This document shows positions 8,213 to 17,772 of a stretch of DNA of 64,000 nt, piece by piece. Position numbers and translations under genes: made by a program. The stretch's first letter is position 1. Every line of letters begins with the position of its first letter. The stretch is from JBEVJC01 sp040510375 (GTDB lineage: Bacteria > Bacteroidota > Bacteroidia > Chitinophagales > Chitinophagaceae). The DNA is taken from the NCBI GenBank assembly GCA_040510375.1, contig JBEVJC010000034.1, forward strand, positions 62,001 through 126,000, written 5' to 3'. Below the pieces are notes generated by a model. That model saw only the letters and a list, made by a program, of their open reading frames with translations, was not told the DNA's origin and ran no database searches.

Positions 8213-9814
8213 GTGAAACACAGATTTGAACAATTACTTATGGGGTTGCTGGTAACTTCATGCGTAGCCGCAGATGCACAGGAGGCGCCGAAGTTCAAGC
8301 CACCACAGCAAGAACGAAAGCCAAATGTGCTTGCCAGATTGATCCGTGGTCCGTACTTACAGGTTGCAACCAGCAACAGTATCATCATACGCTGGCGTAC
8401 TGATGCATTAACACGCAGTGTGGTGGGATATGGAACGAGCCATGGGGCACTTGATAAAAAAGCAGAGGACAAACAGCTGACGTTTGAACACAAGGTTAAA
8501 CTGACAGGACTTCAGCCACACACCAGGTATTACTATTCAATTGGCGGAGGCCCGGGGGACACATTGCAGCAGGGATTGGATAATAGCTTTGTTACATTTC
8601 CGGAGCCGGGTACTGAAGGTACATACAGGATCGGTGTGTTTGGAGATTGTGGTAACAATTCAACCAACCAGCGTCTTGTACGTGATGAAGCAGAGAAATA
8701 TCTGAAGGATAAACCGATGGATGCATGGATATTACTGGGTGACAATGCCTATTCATCCGGAACCGATCCCGAATTCCAGGAAAAGTTCTTCAATGTTTAT
8801 AAGGACAACCTGTTGAAAAAGTACCCGTTGTTTCCCTCGCCTGGTAACCATGACTACAATGATTTTTACCAGTTCAAGGCAACTGCACAGATGACTCATG
8901 ATATTGCCTATTACCAGAATTTTTCGATGCCGGAGAATGGTGAAGCTGGTGGGGTGCCATCCAAAACCCAGGCTTTTTATTCTTTTGATATTGGCAACGC
9001 GCATTTTTTGTCGCTCGATTCATATGGGAAAGAGGATAACGAAACACGGATGTTTGATACGACTGGTGCGCAGGTGCAATGGATAAAGAAAGACCTGGAG
9101 GCTTACCAGAATACAAAACGCGGCTGGGTGATCGCTTACTGGCATCATCCTCCCTATACAATGGGTTCACATAATTCAGATAAGGAGGGTGACCTCGTGA
9201 AGATCAGGGAAAACTTCATTCGTATACTTGAAAGGTATGGCGTGGATCTGATCATCTGCGGCCATAGCCATTTGTATGAGCGTTCCAGGTTAATGAATGA
9301 CCACTTCGGTATGGAAGCCACTTTCAAGGCATCAACGCATAATATTAGTTCTTCTACAGCATTGTATGATGGTTCGGAAAACTCATGCCCTTATATAAAG
9401 GACCCGTTGAAAAACCGGGGAACCATGTACGTGGTTTCAGGATCAGCTGGCGCAATGGGAAGACGTCAGGAAACCTATCCGCATGACGCTATGTATTTTT
9501 CATACAATGAACTTGGCGGTACTTCTATGATTGAAGTAAATGAGAACCGGCTGGAACTGAAATGGATTTCGTCGGATGGTAAAATCCGCGATCATTTTGT
9601 GATGATGAAGGACGTAAATAAGTCGAGTGTCATAAGGATAAAAAAAGGTACATCCGTTGAATTGAAAGCATCGTATATCGGCGACTATAAATGGAGTAAC
9701 AGCAAGGAAACTGGAAGGGCAATCAAGGTAACGCCCACAGCAGGGAAAACAGTGTATGAAGTCCGGGATCCTTTTAGCTGTCTCAAAGACCGCTTTGAGG
9801 TATTGACAGACTAA
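8213..9814 (+). CDS. Secreted metallophosphoesterase, purple-acid-phosphatase type (copy 2)
   Basis: A 533-residue paralogue of the preceding gene with the same order: signal peptide, FN3-like domain, phosphoesterase domain and C-terminal Ig-like domain. The metal ligands are all retained (GDCGNN near 145, LLGDNAY, PGNHDYND, YWHHPPYT, CGHSHLYER). It starts at GTG 8213; no ATG gives a full signal peptide. Conservation is high along the whole length, so this is a tandem duplication in which both copies appear functional. Differences concentrate in the loop between the GNHD and HH motifs and around the GHSH site, consistent with different substrate preference (inference). Confidence 0.84.
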   Translation: MKHRFEQLLMGLLVTSCVAADAQEAPKFKPPQQERKPNVLARLIRGPYLQVATSNSIIIRWRTDALTRSVVGYGTSHGALDKKAEDKQLTFEHKVKLTGLQPHTRYYYSIGGGPGDTLQQGLDNSFVTFPEPGTEGTYRIGVFGDCGNNSTNQRLVRDEAEKYLKDKPMDAWILLGDNAYSSGTDPEFQEKFFNVYKDNLLKKYPLFPSPGNHDYNDFYQFKATAQMTHDIAYYQNFSMPENGEAGGVPSKTQAFYSFDIGNAHFLSLDSYGKEDNETRMFDTTGAQVQWIKKDLEAYQNTKRGWVIAYWHHPPYTMGSHNSDKEGDLVKIRENFIRILERYGVDLIICGHSHLYERSRLMNDHFGMEATFKASTHNISSSTALYDGSENSCPYIKDPLKNRGTMYVVSGSAGAMGRRQETYPHDAMYFSYNELGGTSMIEVNENRLELKWISSDGKIRDHFVMMKDVNKSSVIRIKKGTSVELKASYIGDYKWSNSKETGRAIKVTPTAGKTVYEVRDPFSCLKDRFEVLTD

Positions 9815-9945
9815 CTCTCATAACCAATTAATCCATATGCAAAAAAATCCGGAAATACCGGGACGGGTTCGTATTGCCTGAACATTAACCAAACAGCTGT
9901 TTATCTAAATCCGAGTTACAGAAATTAATAAATAAACCAAAAATT

Positions 9946-12900
9946 ATGAGATCTTTTTTAACAGCAATCGTGATGCTTTTAATGGTGCCCCTTGCCGGTC
10001 AGGCGCAGGGCCTCATTTCGGGCCGGATTGTAGACTCAAGCAACCTTAGTTTGCCCGGTGCAACAATCGGGATCAAAAGTCTTTCAAAAAAAACAGTATC
10101 AGATGAAACCGGCAAGTACAAGTTATTGGGCCTGCCGGATGGATCTTATGCAGTGTCCATCACCTATATCGGCTACTCGAAGCTGGAAGAAAAGGTGACC
10201 ATTGTAAATGGTAATGCCGTACAACTGGATGTGGTGATGGTTCCTGAAACAAGTGTGAACCTTCGGTCGGTAGTAGTCACAGGAAGTACAGGATCTGCAC
10301 TGAAAGCATTGAACCTGCAGAAAAATTCCGACCGGATTGTTAATATTATTTCTGCCGATCAGATCGGCCGTTTTCCGGATCCGAATATCGGGGATGCGTT
10401 GAAACGTGTTCCGGGGCTGTATGTGCAGCTTGACCAGGGGGAAGCATCACTTGTCAGTGTACGCGGTACTGATCCATCCAAAAGCACCATCAATATCAAC
10501 GGTACAAATATGTCAGGTACAGGTGATACGAGGTCGGTCGGCATTAATGCAATTCCTTCTGATATGGTGCAGATGGTGGAGGTTACCAAGGCAATTACGC
10601 CTGATATGGATGGTGATGCAATTGGAGGGGTGATCAATCTGATAACACGGAAGGCGCCATATAAGAGATTGCTTTCGATGACCGGCGGTACCGGTTATTC
10701 GGTCATGATCAATAAGCCTATGATCAATGGCAATATTATTTTTGGTGACCGCTTTTTAAAGAACAAGAAACTGGGAGTGATGGCATCTGCCTCTTATTAC
10801 AGGCAGTTCCTTGGATCAAATATCCACGCCAGTGACTGGAGTGATACGAAGTGGGTTGATGGTAATATTTACTATATGCCTAAGTACCTGAGTATGGAGC
10901 AGATCTTCCTGGAGCGTATCCGGCAGAGTTATACCATTGGCCTGGACTATAAGTTCAACGAAAAACATGCAATAACTCTTACTGGTATTTATAATGACTA
11001 TCGCGACTGGAGAGAAAGGTATACGTTGAAGGTTGATGATATCGGTGCAGAGTATCCGACCAACTGGAAACGTGCACCTGGTTATGAACGGGGAACAGCG
11101 AAGGGGAATAAGGTAAAGGACAGCAATAAGGACTTAAAGGATGATGCGACAGGCGAATACTATGTAGACCTGAACAATGATCCGTTGCATCCCCAGTTTG
11201 ATCCGGAACTGGAACGTCACGTCGGTGGCGGGGTTAACAGCCGCAACGGTGCCGAAATCGCCCAGAAAATATTTAATATTGGTTTAGATGGCCAGCACAT
11301 TTTTGGTAAGGTGAAACTCGAATGGAAAGCATCCTATATTAAAAACAGGGGCGATAATCCAAATGCCCGAAACCTTGAGCTGGAAAGTGAAATGGAAAAG
11401 ACGGTTTCGATGGACTACACCAATCCACGTTTTATCAAAGCAACGGGCGGTACCGGAATTGATAATGTGCTCGGCAGCCTGCAAGGTCGTGCCACCAATA
11501 ACAGCGACACGGTGGACACCTGGTATGCAGACAGCTACAATGGCTCGGATAAAAAATCGCACACGCAGCAGTACCTCGCTCAACTTGATCTTACTGTACC
11601 ACTCTGGGCGGGAAGGTTTGGAAACACGTTGAAATTCGGTGGCAAATACCGGGAGATGAATAAGGAGAATACCACATTGAACAGCACTGTATGGAGGCCA
11701 GGAATCGACCCGGCCAGAAAGGCAGAATATGAAAGACGTGTTGCAAATGGTGAAAAAGTTAATATTGATGACTATACGAACTGGGGGGGATTTTGGTCGG
11801 GCTATGGCAATAACATGCAGAATGTAAGCAGCCAGATTTTTCATAATTCCCGCTATGAAGTTGGCAATACCGTAACCACTGAATGGGTTTCTCACTGCGA
11901 TGCCAGTTATTATGGAAACACAAATGATTTCGTGAAAGCGAGTGACAAGGTGGAGACTATTGCAGCCAACTACTCCGGGAAAGAATCAATTGCGGCAGCC
12001 TACTTAATGAGTACTCAGAACATTGGTGAAAAGCTCGCATTGATCGGGGGTTTGAGGATGGAGTACAGTACATTGAAATATGTTGGTGCTAATTACAACA
12101 AACGTCTGAACACACTGGGTGCACCGGTGGTGTCCAAATCGGATTTCCTTGATTTCATGCCTGCCTTTCATGTCAAGTATACGCCTGATTCCAAATCGGT
12201 ATACCGGTTGGCCTATACCAGGACGATTTCCCGTCCGGCGTATGGTGATATTGCACCAAGGATGAATGTGAGTCTGAAGGATAAAACCGTATCAGAAGGT
12301 AACCCCGGCCTTACACCAACTCTTTCCAATAACCTTGACCTGCTCGGTGAATATTATACAGGCGGTACGGGTATGATCTCTGCTGGTATATACTTTAAGA
12401 ATATCAGTGATTACTCCATTGTGAAAAAAGATGAGGTGAGGTTTTCACAGGTAGCGCAATTTGTGGTCACACCCGATGAGTTAAAGGAGCAGGGTGCACT
12501 TCCGGCCACCATTACTGACTATGCGAAGTATTATGATCCATTGAAAAATAATGATGAGTTGCTGACGAGGACAAAACCTGTTAATGCTGGTGTTGCCAAC
12601 CTGCTGGGACTTGAACTTGGTTTTCAAAGAAAGCTCGCTTTCCTGCCGGGAATGCTCGCCAACTTTAATATCTATGCGAACTACACTCACAACTGGATCT
12701 TTACAAAGAAGGATGAGCCGGAACTACCGGGAACTGCAAACAATATTGTGAATTTTTCACTGGCGTACGAGGTAAATAAATTCAATGCAAGGGTGTCGTT
12801 CAACTATACCTCTGCTTTTTCTACCGTTACGGGTAATTTGCCTGAGGGGAAGGGAGATATTTATTACGACAAAGTATATTACCTGGATGTGAATGCCAAC

Positions 12901-13053
12901 TACTTCCTTTCAAAAAGATGGGTAATATTTGCAAACGCGAATAACCTGTTGAATCAATCACAACGCCGGTACATGTGGAAACCACAATACACTTATTATT
13001 CGTTGTATACAGGAACGACTGCGCAGCTTGGCGTGAAGGTTAATTTGTACTAA
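9946..13053 (+). CDS. TonB-dependent outer-membrane receptor
   Basis: A 1035-residue receptor: signal peptide 1-21, carboxypeptidase-like regulatory domain (about 22-105, GRIVDSSNLSLPGATIGIK), plug domain (about 125-235, with IGRFPDPNIGDALKRVPG and GGVINLITRK) and a 22-strand-type barrel ending in the aromatic terminus LGVKVNLY. The plug resembles the receptor class first described in Xanthomonas/Caulobacter (TIGR01782-like), not SusC. No SusD partner follows. It sits 131 bases after the two phosphatases, which suggests, but does not prove, uptake of a phosphorylated or iron-bearing compound. A strong terminator follows. Confidence 0.88.
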   Translation: MRSFLTAIVMLLMVPLAGQAQGLISGRIVDSSNLSLPGATIGIKSLSKKTVSDETGKYKLLGLPDGSYAVSITYIGYSKLEEKVTIVNGNAVQLDVVMVPETSVNLRSVVVTGSTGSALKALNLQKNSDRIVNIISADQIGRFPDPNIGDALKRVPGLYVQLDQGEASLVSVRGTDPSKSTININGTNMSGTGDTRSVGINAIPSDMVQMVEVTKAITPDMDGDAIGGVINLITRKAPYKRLLSMTGGTGYSVMINKPMINGNIIFGDRFLKNKKLGVMASASYYRQFLGSNIHASDWSDTKWVDGNIYYMPKYLSMEQIFLERIRQSYTIGLDYKFNEKHAITLTGIYNDYRDWRERYTLKVDDIGAEYPTNWKRAPGYERGTAKGNKVKDSNKDLKDDATGEYYVDLNNDPLHPQFDPELERHVGGGVNSRNGAEIAQKIFNIGLDGQHIFGKVKLEWKASYIKNRGDNPNARNLELESEMEKTVSMDYTNPRFIKATGGTGIDNVLGSLQGRATNNSDTVDTWYADSYNGSDKKSHTQQYLAQLDLTVPLWAGRFGNTLKFGGKYREMNKENTTLNSTVWRPGIDPARKAEYERRVANGEKVNIDDYTNWGGFWSGYGNNMQNVSSQIFHNSRYEVGNTVTTEWVSHCDASYYGNTNDFVKASDKVETIAANYSGKESIAAAYLMSTQNIGEKLALIGGLRMEYSTLKYVGANYNKRLNTLGAPVVSKSDFLDFMPAFHVKYTPDSKSVYRLAYTRTISRPAYGDIAPRMNVSLKDKTVSEGNPGLTPTLSNNLDLLGEYYTGGTGMISAGIYFKNISDYSIVKKDEVRFSQVAQFVVTPDELKEQGALPATITDYAKYYDPLKNNDELLTRTKPVNAGVANLLGLELGFQRKLAFLPGMLANFNIYANYTHNWIFTKKDEPELPGTANNIVNFSLAYEVNKFNARVSFNYTSAFSTVTGNLPEGKGDIYYDKVYYLDVNANYFLSKRWVIFANANNLLNQSQRRYMWKPQYTYYSLYTGTTAQLGVKVNLY

Positions 13054-13106
13054 ACGTATGGTGTTGAAATAATATGACGCGTACTGTCAGCTATGGTACA
13101 GAATGA

Positions 13107-13140
13107 TGAAAAAGCCCTTGAGAAATCAAGGGCTTTTTCA
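13107..13140 (+). terminator. Intrinsic terminator after the TonB receptor
   Basis: A perfect 15-bp stem (13107-13121 with 13126-13140) closes a GAAA loop; the 3' arm carries a run of five T. It lies 53 bases after the receptor stop codon. Confidence 0.85.
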
Positions 13141-13232
13141 TTTTATATTGATGCCGGGCGTTTGGTAAGGTTCATCTAACTAATATAAACCACATAATCA
13201 ACTGGTTGATAATTGGTCAGGCCCGGATTTCA

Positions 13233-13518
13233 GGAAATGATTTCGTACATTTTGACAAACCAACTGATGACGCAGTGGCAAAAGACGGTTGTTTTTATGT
13301 ATCCGACGGATATGGCAATAACGTGTGGTGAAATTTTCGCCGATGGGGCAATATCTTTTCGAGTGGGGGAGAAAAGGTGATAAAGCCGGTGAATTTAACT
13401 GGCGGATCTCACCTGTTGGTACCATGATGTGGTTGTGGATAATCAGGGAAATATTTACGTAGGAGATATCCTTGGAAACAAAATACAGAGGTTTAAAAAA
13501 GTTGCTAAGATTGAGTGA
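13233..13518 (+). pseudogene. Decayed NHL-repeat protein (peptidyl-amidating-lyase-like), two frameshifts
   Basis: Three reading-frame pieces read as one protein. Frame A (13233-13331) gives FDKPTDDAVAKDG then FYVSDGYGNN before a TGA. Frame B (about 13325-13408) gives VVKFSPMGQYLFEWG then KGDKAGEFN. Frame C (about 13408-13518) gives VVVDNQGNIYVGDILGNKIQ then RFKK and a natural TGA. Together they match the NHL beta-propeller repeat as found in peptidyl-alpha-hydroxyglycine amidating-lyase-like proteins of bacteria. The N-terminal part is missing and no start codon fits. Two frameshifts and a truncated front make this a dead gene; identity is from motif recognition. Confidence 0.68.
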
Positions 13519-13603
13519 TAATCAATGATGGTTGTTGTGGGCAAGATAATATTCAGGTCATTGGTAAACCTACTATTGGAATTTCTCCAATTCCCAAAAT
13601 ATC

Positions 13604-13637
13604 ATAATAATATGGGAACTCAATCCCATATTATTAT
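13604..13637 (-). terminator. Stem-loop overlapping the stop of the lipoprotein gene
   Basis: A 14-bp inverted repeat (13604-13617 with 13624-13637, loop ACTCAA) overlaps the TAA at 13634-13636 of the minus-strand gene. It lacks a strong T run, so it may act as a terminator or as an mRNA 3'-end stabiliser. Confidence 0.5.
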
Positions 13638-14155
13638 TCAGGAATATTATATTTTTCGCAGATTTCCCGGTAAGACATCGTTCTGGCCCTGCCCGTGAGA
13701 ACAGAACCTGGAATAATGATATACCGGAACTGGTGCTGCGTTGCGATAGATGTATAAATATTATTGTTGTTTACGAACCTGATCTTCAGATTTCCCGGGC
13801 TGACTAACGCAGACCATGTATCCGTTTGGGTTGCCCCTGACTGTACATAACTGATGTTGATTGGAAGCTGTGAAATCTGGTTTGCGGGCCACACTGCAGG
13901 ATTATAACCCAATAGTTTACCGAATGTAAGAACGGTTCCCGTATCAATGATCTGCTGGGTGATTTCCGGGGCAGCCTGGGTATAATTAAAACCCCAGATT
14001 CCGAAAACTGTATCTTTTTTATATGTTGTGGGGGTAAACCATGCCGAATACTTGACATTGGCTGTGCCGGGAGGACCGACATCTCCTTTTTTACATGATA
14101 CAATAAAAAAGGAAGCGATTAACAAACAAACTCCAAAGGCCAGCGTGTGTTTCAT
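13634..14155 (-). CDS. Lipoprotein with a short collagen-like stub, unknown function
   Basis: A 173-residue protein with a lipoprotein signal (FFIVSC, lipidated Cys21) followed by KKGDVGPPGTANV. That stub is what remains of the Gly-x-y collagen-like linker seen in a large family of Bacteroidota surface lipoproteins. The rest (about 35-173) is probably a beta-rich domain of the kind those proteins carry (YSAWFTPTTY start, FRYIIIPGSVL near the end). No enzyme motif is visible. It is a single-gene unit on the minus strand between two decayed genes. Confidence 0.65.
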   Translation of the reverse strand: MKHTLAFGVCLLIASFFIVSCKKGDVGPPGTANVKYSAWFTPTTYKKDTVFGIWGFNYTQAAPEITQQIIDTGTVLTFGKLLGYNPAVWPANQISQLPINISYVQSGATQTDTWSALVSPGNLKIRFVNNNNIYTSIATQHQFRYIIIPGSVLTGRARTMSYREICEKYNIPE

Positions 14156-14262
14156 AAAACAGTTTTAGGTGAATAAGGGTCTAAACTTAATGATAGAAGT
14201 TAAAGAAAACAATAACCATTTCGTGTGATGGGTTTTGCCAAGTCAACATCAAAACAACGGAG

Positions 14263-14454
14263 AATTACCTCAACACTTTTGCAAACGAAGTTTAAAAGGA
14301 GTTTGCAGAAGATGAATTACACCCGGGAGTTATTATTGCAAAAAATGCAAAAGTTCAAAAAGAAGATAATGTCCTGTACGTTTGGTATACGGCTAAACCA
14401 GGTAGTTACGATCATAAGATGATTCGGGCTTATAATGGATTACACTTATTGTAA
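14263..14454 (+). pseudogene. Remnant of an unidentified gene
   Basis: One frame reads NYLNTFANEV, an in-frame TAA (14293-14295), then KEFAEDELHPGVIIAKNAKV, YVWYTAKPGSYDHKMIRAYN and GLHLL before a TAA at 14452-14454. The composition looks like real globular protein and the sole break is one stop codon, so this is probably the C-terminal end of a dead gene. I do not recognise the family. A competing 65-codon frame from 14228 has an unnatural Lys/Gln/Arg/Thr-rich composition and was not called. Confidence 0.38.
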
Positions 14455-14569
14455 AAAATAGTGACTCAATATTTTTTTTGACACCCGTAAAAACATATAT
14501 TGGATAAAAAAAATATATGAGGTGCTGATTTTATCAATTGATTAAACCTACTATCAGAAAATTCATTTT

Positions 14570-16108
14570 ATGAAACAGGATTGTATTGCTCATACTAAAC
14601 CATACAAAACATACTTTCAGATTGGTGTGTTTATTTTCTTTCAATTCATCCCGCTGGCTTTTTTCGGTCAGGTATTGATAAAAGGTAAACTGCATGGAAA
14701 AAATATCAAAAATGTCCATGTTAACCTACCAATCAACAATACTTCCAATCAAACGGTTAACCAGTACAGTATTTCGTCACCGGTAACCAACAATGAGTTC
14801 GCCATATCAGTTCCAACTGAGAGTATGATGTTCCTGAAAATTGCATTTGATACCGAGCCGGTCTGGGTGATAGCTAAGCCAGGAGATTCAGTAATCATCA
14901 ATATAGATTTTTCGAGAGATCCAATACAAGATGATTCCGCGTTTGTTTTTAGAGGAAACAATGCTGCGGGTAATTTTCTCTTCAATAAAGTCAATTTTTA
15001 TCCGGCGCGGAAATTCAACTCAATTTTTGATTTATTCGATCAACCTGTGATGGATAAGCACAAACTAATATCCTCATTTAAGGACTCTGTAGAAAATTTA
15101 ATAAAACCGTTTTCAGCTTTGCATGAGCAAGACAAAACCAGTGATGAGTTTAACCACCTCATGAATTACTCCCTGAAGCACTTGATGCTTGCTGAGTTTT
15201 TAAAACAAATTACCAGGGATAAACGGTACCGAAATGTATTTAATCCTGCGGAACTGGTTGGATTTTCGGATAGTTATATTGATCTTCCCGGTTCGGTTTA
15301 TGATACCCTTCTCTTAAAAGGCTTTTACAATTCGTTTTACTCTTCTTATGCAATATTAAAAACGGGTATGCTTCGAAAAGAAATGACTGTAAGGGAACCA
15401 TTAGATTCAATAGACGTTTATGTGGACTCACTGAAATTAAATATCTCGTCTGATTTCGCACCACTGCTTTTATTTGATTTATATCCTACGCTCCAGGAAA
15501 ATTTGTGGGGCAACCTTTTATATGCTATAAAAACAATGCTCCCAACACTGTTGAAAAAGGATGACCTAACTTATTTTCTTACAAAATTTAAATCGAGTGT
15601 TTATTCAAATCTCGTACAACCCGACGTATCACGCAAATCGCTGTGTGTTATTAATAGTGACAATGAAATCTTTATTGTTGATTCCTCCTGGAAGAGCACG
15701 TTAACGTATAAAGATTTAATTGGGTTGTTTAAGAATAAGAGTGCGGTTTACGTCGATCTTTGGGCTAGTTGGTGCATTCCATGCAAGCAGGAGTTTGTCC
15801 ACAACAAAGCCCTGGATAAATTGCTTGATAAGTACAAAATCGAAAAGCTATATGTTTCGAAAGATGAGCAACGATTCAAAGAACAGTGGGAAGATAATAT
15901 CAAAGCTTTCTGCCTGAAGGGTTCCCATATACTTGCCAACTCCGAACTGGTAAATGAAATAAAAGAAAACGTATATGGAGATAAAGATCTTAGCATACCC
16001 CGGTATATCCTGATTTCCAAAAATGGTAATGTTATCTCAGGTGATGCACCGAGGCCCGGCGAGTTGGGACTTTTGGAAACTTTGTTTAAGTCTCTAGAGG
16101 ACCATTAG
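14570..16108 (+). CDS. TlpA-like thioredoxin-fold protein
   Basis: A 512-residue exported protein. Residues about 20-42 form a signal or anchor segment. The N-terminal half has beta-rich DUF4369-like character (VLIKGKLHGKNIKNVHV), the middle is helical, and the C-terminal 130 residues are a thioredoxin fold with active site WCIPC (Cys402, Cys405) in the context VYVDLWASWC. Such proteins reduce or isomerise disulfides in the periplasm; partners are unknown. The gene is clearly more AT-rich than its neighbours and lies among decayed genes, suggesting horizontal origin (inference). Confidence 0.75.
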   Translation: MKQDCIAHTKPYKTYFQIGVFIFFQFIPLAFFGQVLIKGKLHGKNIKNVHVNLPINNTSNQTVNQYSISSPVTNNEFAISVPTESMMFLKIAFDTEPVWVIAKPGDSVIINIDFSRDPIQDDSAFVFRGNNAAGNFLFNKVNFYPARKFNSIFDLFDQPVMDKHKLISSFKDSVENLIKPFSALHEQDKTSDEFNHLMNYSLKHLMLAEFLKQITRDKRYRNVFNPAELVGFSDSYIDLPGSVYDTLLLKGFYNSFYSSYAILKTGMLRKEMTVREPLDSIDVYVDSLKLNISSDFAPLLLFDLYPTLQENLWGNLLYAIKTMLPTLLKKDDLTYFLTKFKSSVYSNLVQPDVSRKSLCVINSDNEIFIVDSSWKSTLTYKDLIGLFKNKSAVYVDLWASWCIPCKQEFVHNKALDKLLDKYKIEKLYVSKDEQRFKEQWEDNIKAFCLKGSHILANSELVNEIKENVYGDKDLSIPRYILISKNGNVISGDAPRPGELGLLETLFKSLEDH

Positions 16109-16167
16109 GACCTTAATAAAGATGCATGAGCAGGTACAGCAAACGTTTTCATGCAAAATAGAAAAAT

Positions 16168-17694
16168 ATGGCACAGAAAGATGTTCTGATTGTCGGGGCC
16201 GGCCCCACTGGTTTGGTTCTGGCTTTATGGCTCACCAGCCAAGGTGTCAAAGTCAGGATTATTGATAAAAGCAATGGTCCTGGTGAAACCTCAAGAGCCA
16301 TAGCAGTGCAGGCTCGTACGCTTGAATTATATCGTCAGATGGATATTGCCGACGCCGTCGTAGCAGAAGGCTATAAAACCCCGGCCATGAATATGTGGGT
16401 ACGTGGTAAACATAAGGCACAAATTAAACTGGTAGATGCGGGTGAGGAAATATCCCCTTATCCTTTTGTGCTTATGTATCCCCAGGATCACCATGAACAG
16501 TTTCTAATGGACAAGTTAAAAACATTGGGGGTCGAAGTTGAGCGCCAGACTGAACTTGTTTCGTTTGAGGATAAAGGAAACAATATTACTGCTTTGCTGA
16601 AACACAAGGATGGGCAGGAAGAAACCTGCGATGCCCTGTATCTTGCTGGCTGTGACGGCGCCCGCTCGCCTGTTCGACATCAAATCGGCAGTGGCTTTGA
16701 AGGCGGCACATACAAGCAATTATTTTATGTTGCCGACGTGGTAGCAAGCGGGGTTGGACCTGAAGGGGAAGCTCAAATCGCCTTTGAAAAATCAGAATTT
16801 ATTTTGATGATGCCATATAGTAAAAACGGCCAATACCGATTAATTGGCATCGTCCGGGATGAACGGGCCGGGCATCCCGAAAAACTTACATTTGAAGATG
16901 TGGGCCAGGAGGCAATCAAGGGACTTAATATCAGGATCGAGCAAGTGAATTGGTTTTCTACTTATCGGGTTCACCATCGGGTTACCAATCATTTTCGCCG
17001 TGACCGTGTTTTCCTGCTCGGCGATGCTGCGCATGTTCACAGTCCAGCAGGAGGCCAGGGCATGAATACGGGCATTATGGATGCCATTAACCTTGCCTGG
17101 AAACTTGCGACAGTGATTAAGGGACAGGCGGCGGACAGCTTGCTCGACAGCTATGACACGGAGAGGCGGACGTTTGCTCACAAGCTTGTGGCAACCACTG
17201 ATCGAATGTTCACCTTTGTTACATCTGAGGGCCGATTCGCCAATTTCGTTCGTGAACGCATCGCTCCCATTTTTATGAGTGTTGCTTTCAAACTTGGGAA
17301 TGTCCGGGAGATTATGTTTCGGGTCGTTTCACAAACGACGATAAACTACCATGAAAGTCCACTAAGTACAGGGAAAGCGGGAAAGGTTCAAGGTGGTGAC
17401 CGTTTGCCATGGGTGCCAATTACAGGGGCAGACAATTATCAACCGCTTACTGAAATCGGCTGGCAAGTGCACGTTTATGGGGAGCCTAAAGCAGATTTAA
17501 AAACATGGTGTTACCAAAGGAAAATCCCGCTTCATACGTTTGCCTGGCATCCCAGGCATAAGAGAAAAGGGTTGGCGTATGGAGCAACTTATCTGTTAAG
17601 ACCGGATACGTATGTTGCCCTGGCGGATCCGGATGGATCAGTTGTTACACTTGAGCAGTATTTTAACGCGCGTGGGATCAAACTGGTGCCCTAA
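16168..17694 (+). CDS. FAD-dependent aromatic-type monooxygenase (PheA/TfdB class)
   Basis: A 508-residue cytoplasmic flavoprotein. The N-terminus has the Rossmann dinucleotide motif GAGPTGLVLA (residues about 10-19), then the Arg of the SRAIAVQART segment, a DG motif (GCDGARSPVR near 165) and the second FAD motif GDAAHVHSPAGGQGMN (near 290). This is the class A flavin hydroxylase family, which hydroxylates phenols, polyketides or antibiotics using NAD(P)H and oxygen. The substrate cannot be told. The family includes rifampicin and tetracycline inactivating enzymes, but nothing here points specifically to them. Confidence 0.82.
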   Translation: MAQKDVLIVGAGPTGLVLALWLTSQGVKVRIIDKSNGPGETSRAIAVQARTLELYRQMDIADAVVAEGYKTPAMNMWVRGKHKAQIKLVDAGEEISPYPFVLMYPQDHHEQFLMDKLKTLGVEVERQTELVSFEDKGNNITALLKHKDGQEETCDALYLAGCDGARSPVRHQIGSGFEGGTYKQLFYVADVVASGVGPEGEAQIAFEKSEFILMMPYSKNGQYRLIGIVRDERAGHPEKLTFEDVGQEAIKGLNIRIEQVNWFSTYRVHHRVTNHFRRDRVFLLGDAAHVHSPAGGQGMNTGIMDAINLAWKLATVIKGQAADSLLDSYDTERRTFAHKLVATTDRMFTFVTSEGRFANFVRERIAPIFMSVAFKLGNVREIMFRVVSQTTINYHESPLSTGKAGKVQGGDRLPWVPITGADNYQPLTEIGWQVHVYGEPKADLKTWCYQRKIPLHTFAWHPRHKRKGLAYGATYLLRPDTYVALADPDGSVVTLEQYFNARGIKLVP

Positions 17695-17772
17695 TACCCA
17701 AGTATTCACAAGCAATGCGCCCAACGATGTAATTTGACGTTCCCATGTTCTATGAGTTCGTACTGTCTGTTG

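Noticed and set aside
14228..14422. 65-codon plus-strand frame
   Set aside because: Composition is dominated by Lys, Gln, Arg and Thr; the alternative frame reads as a natural protein, so this is a shadow of the remnant.
16168..17694. Rifampicin or tetracycline inactivating monooxygenase
   Set aside because: Only the general class A flavin hydroxylase motifs are visible; nothing identifies an antibiotic substrate.
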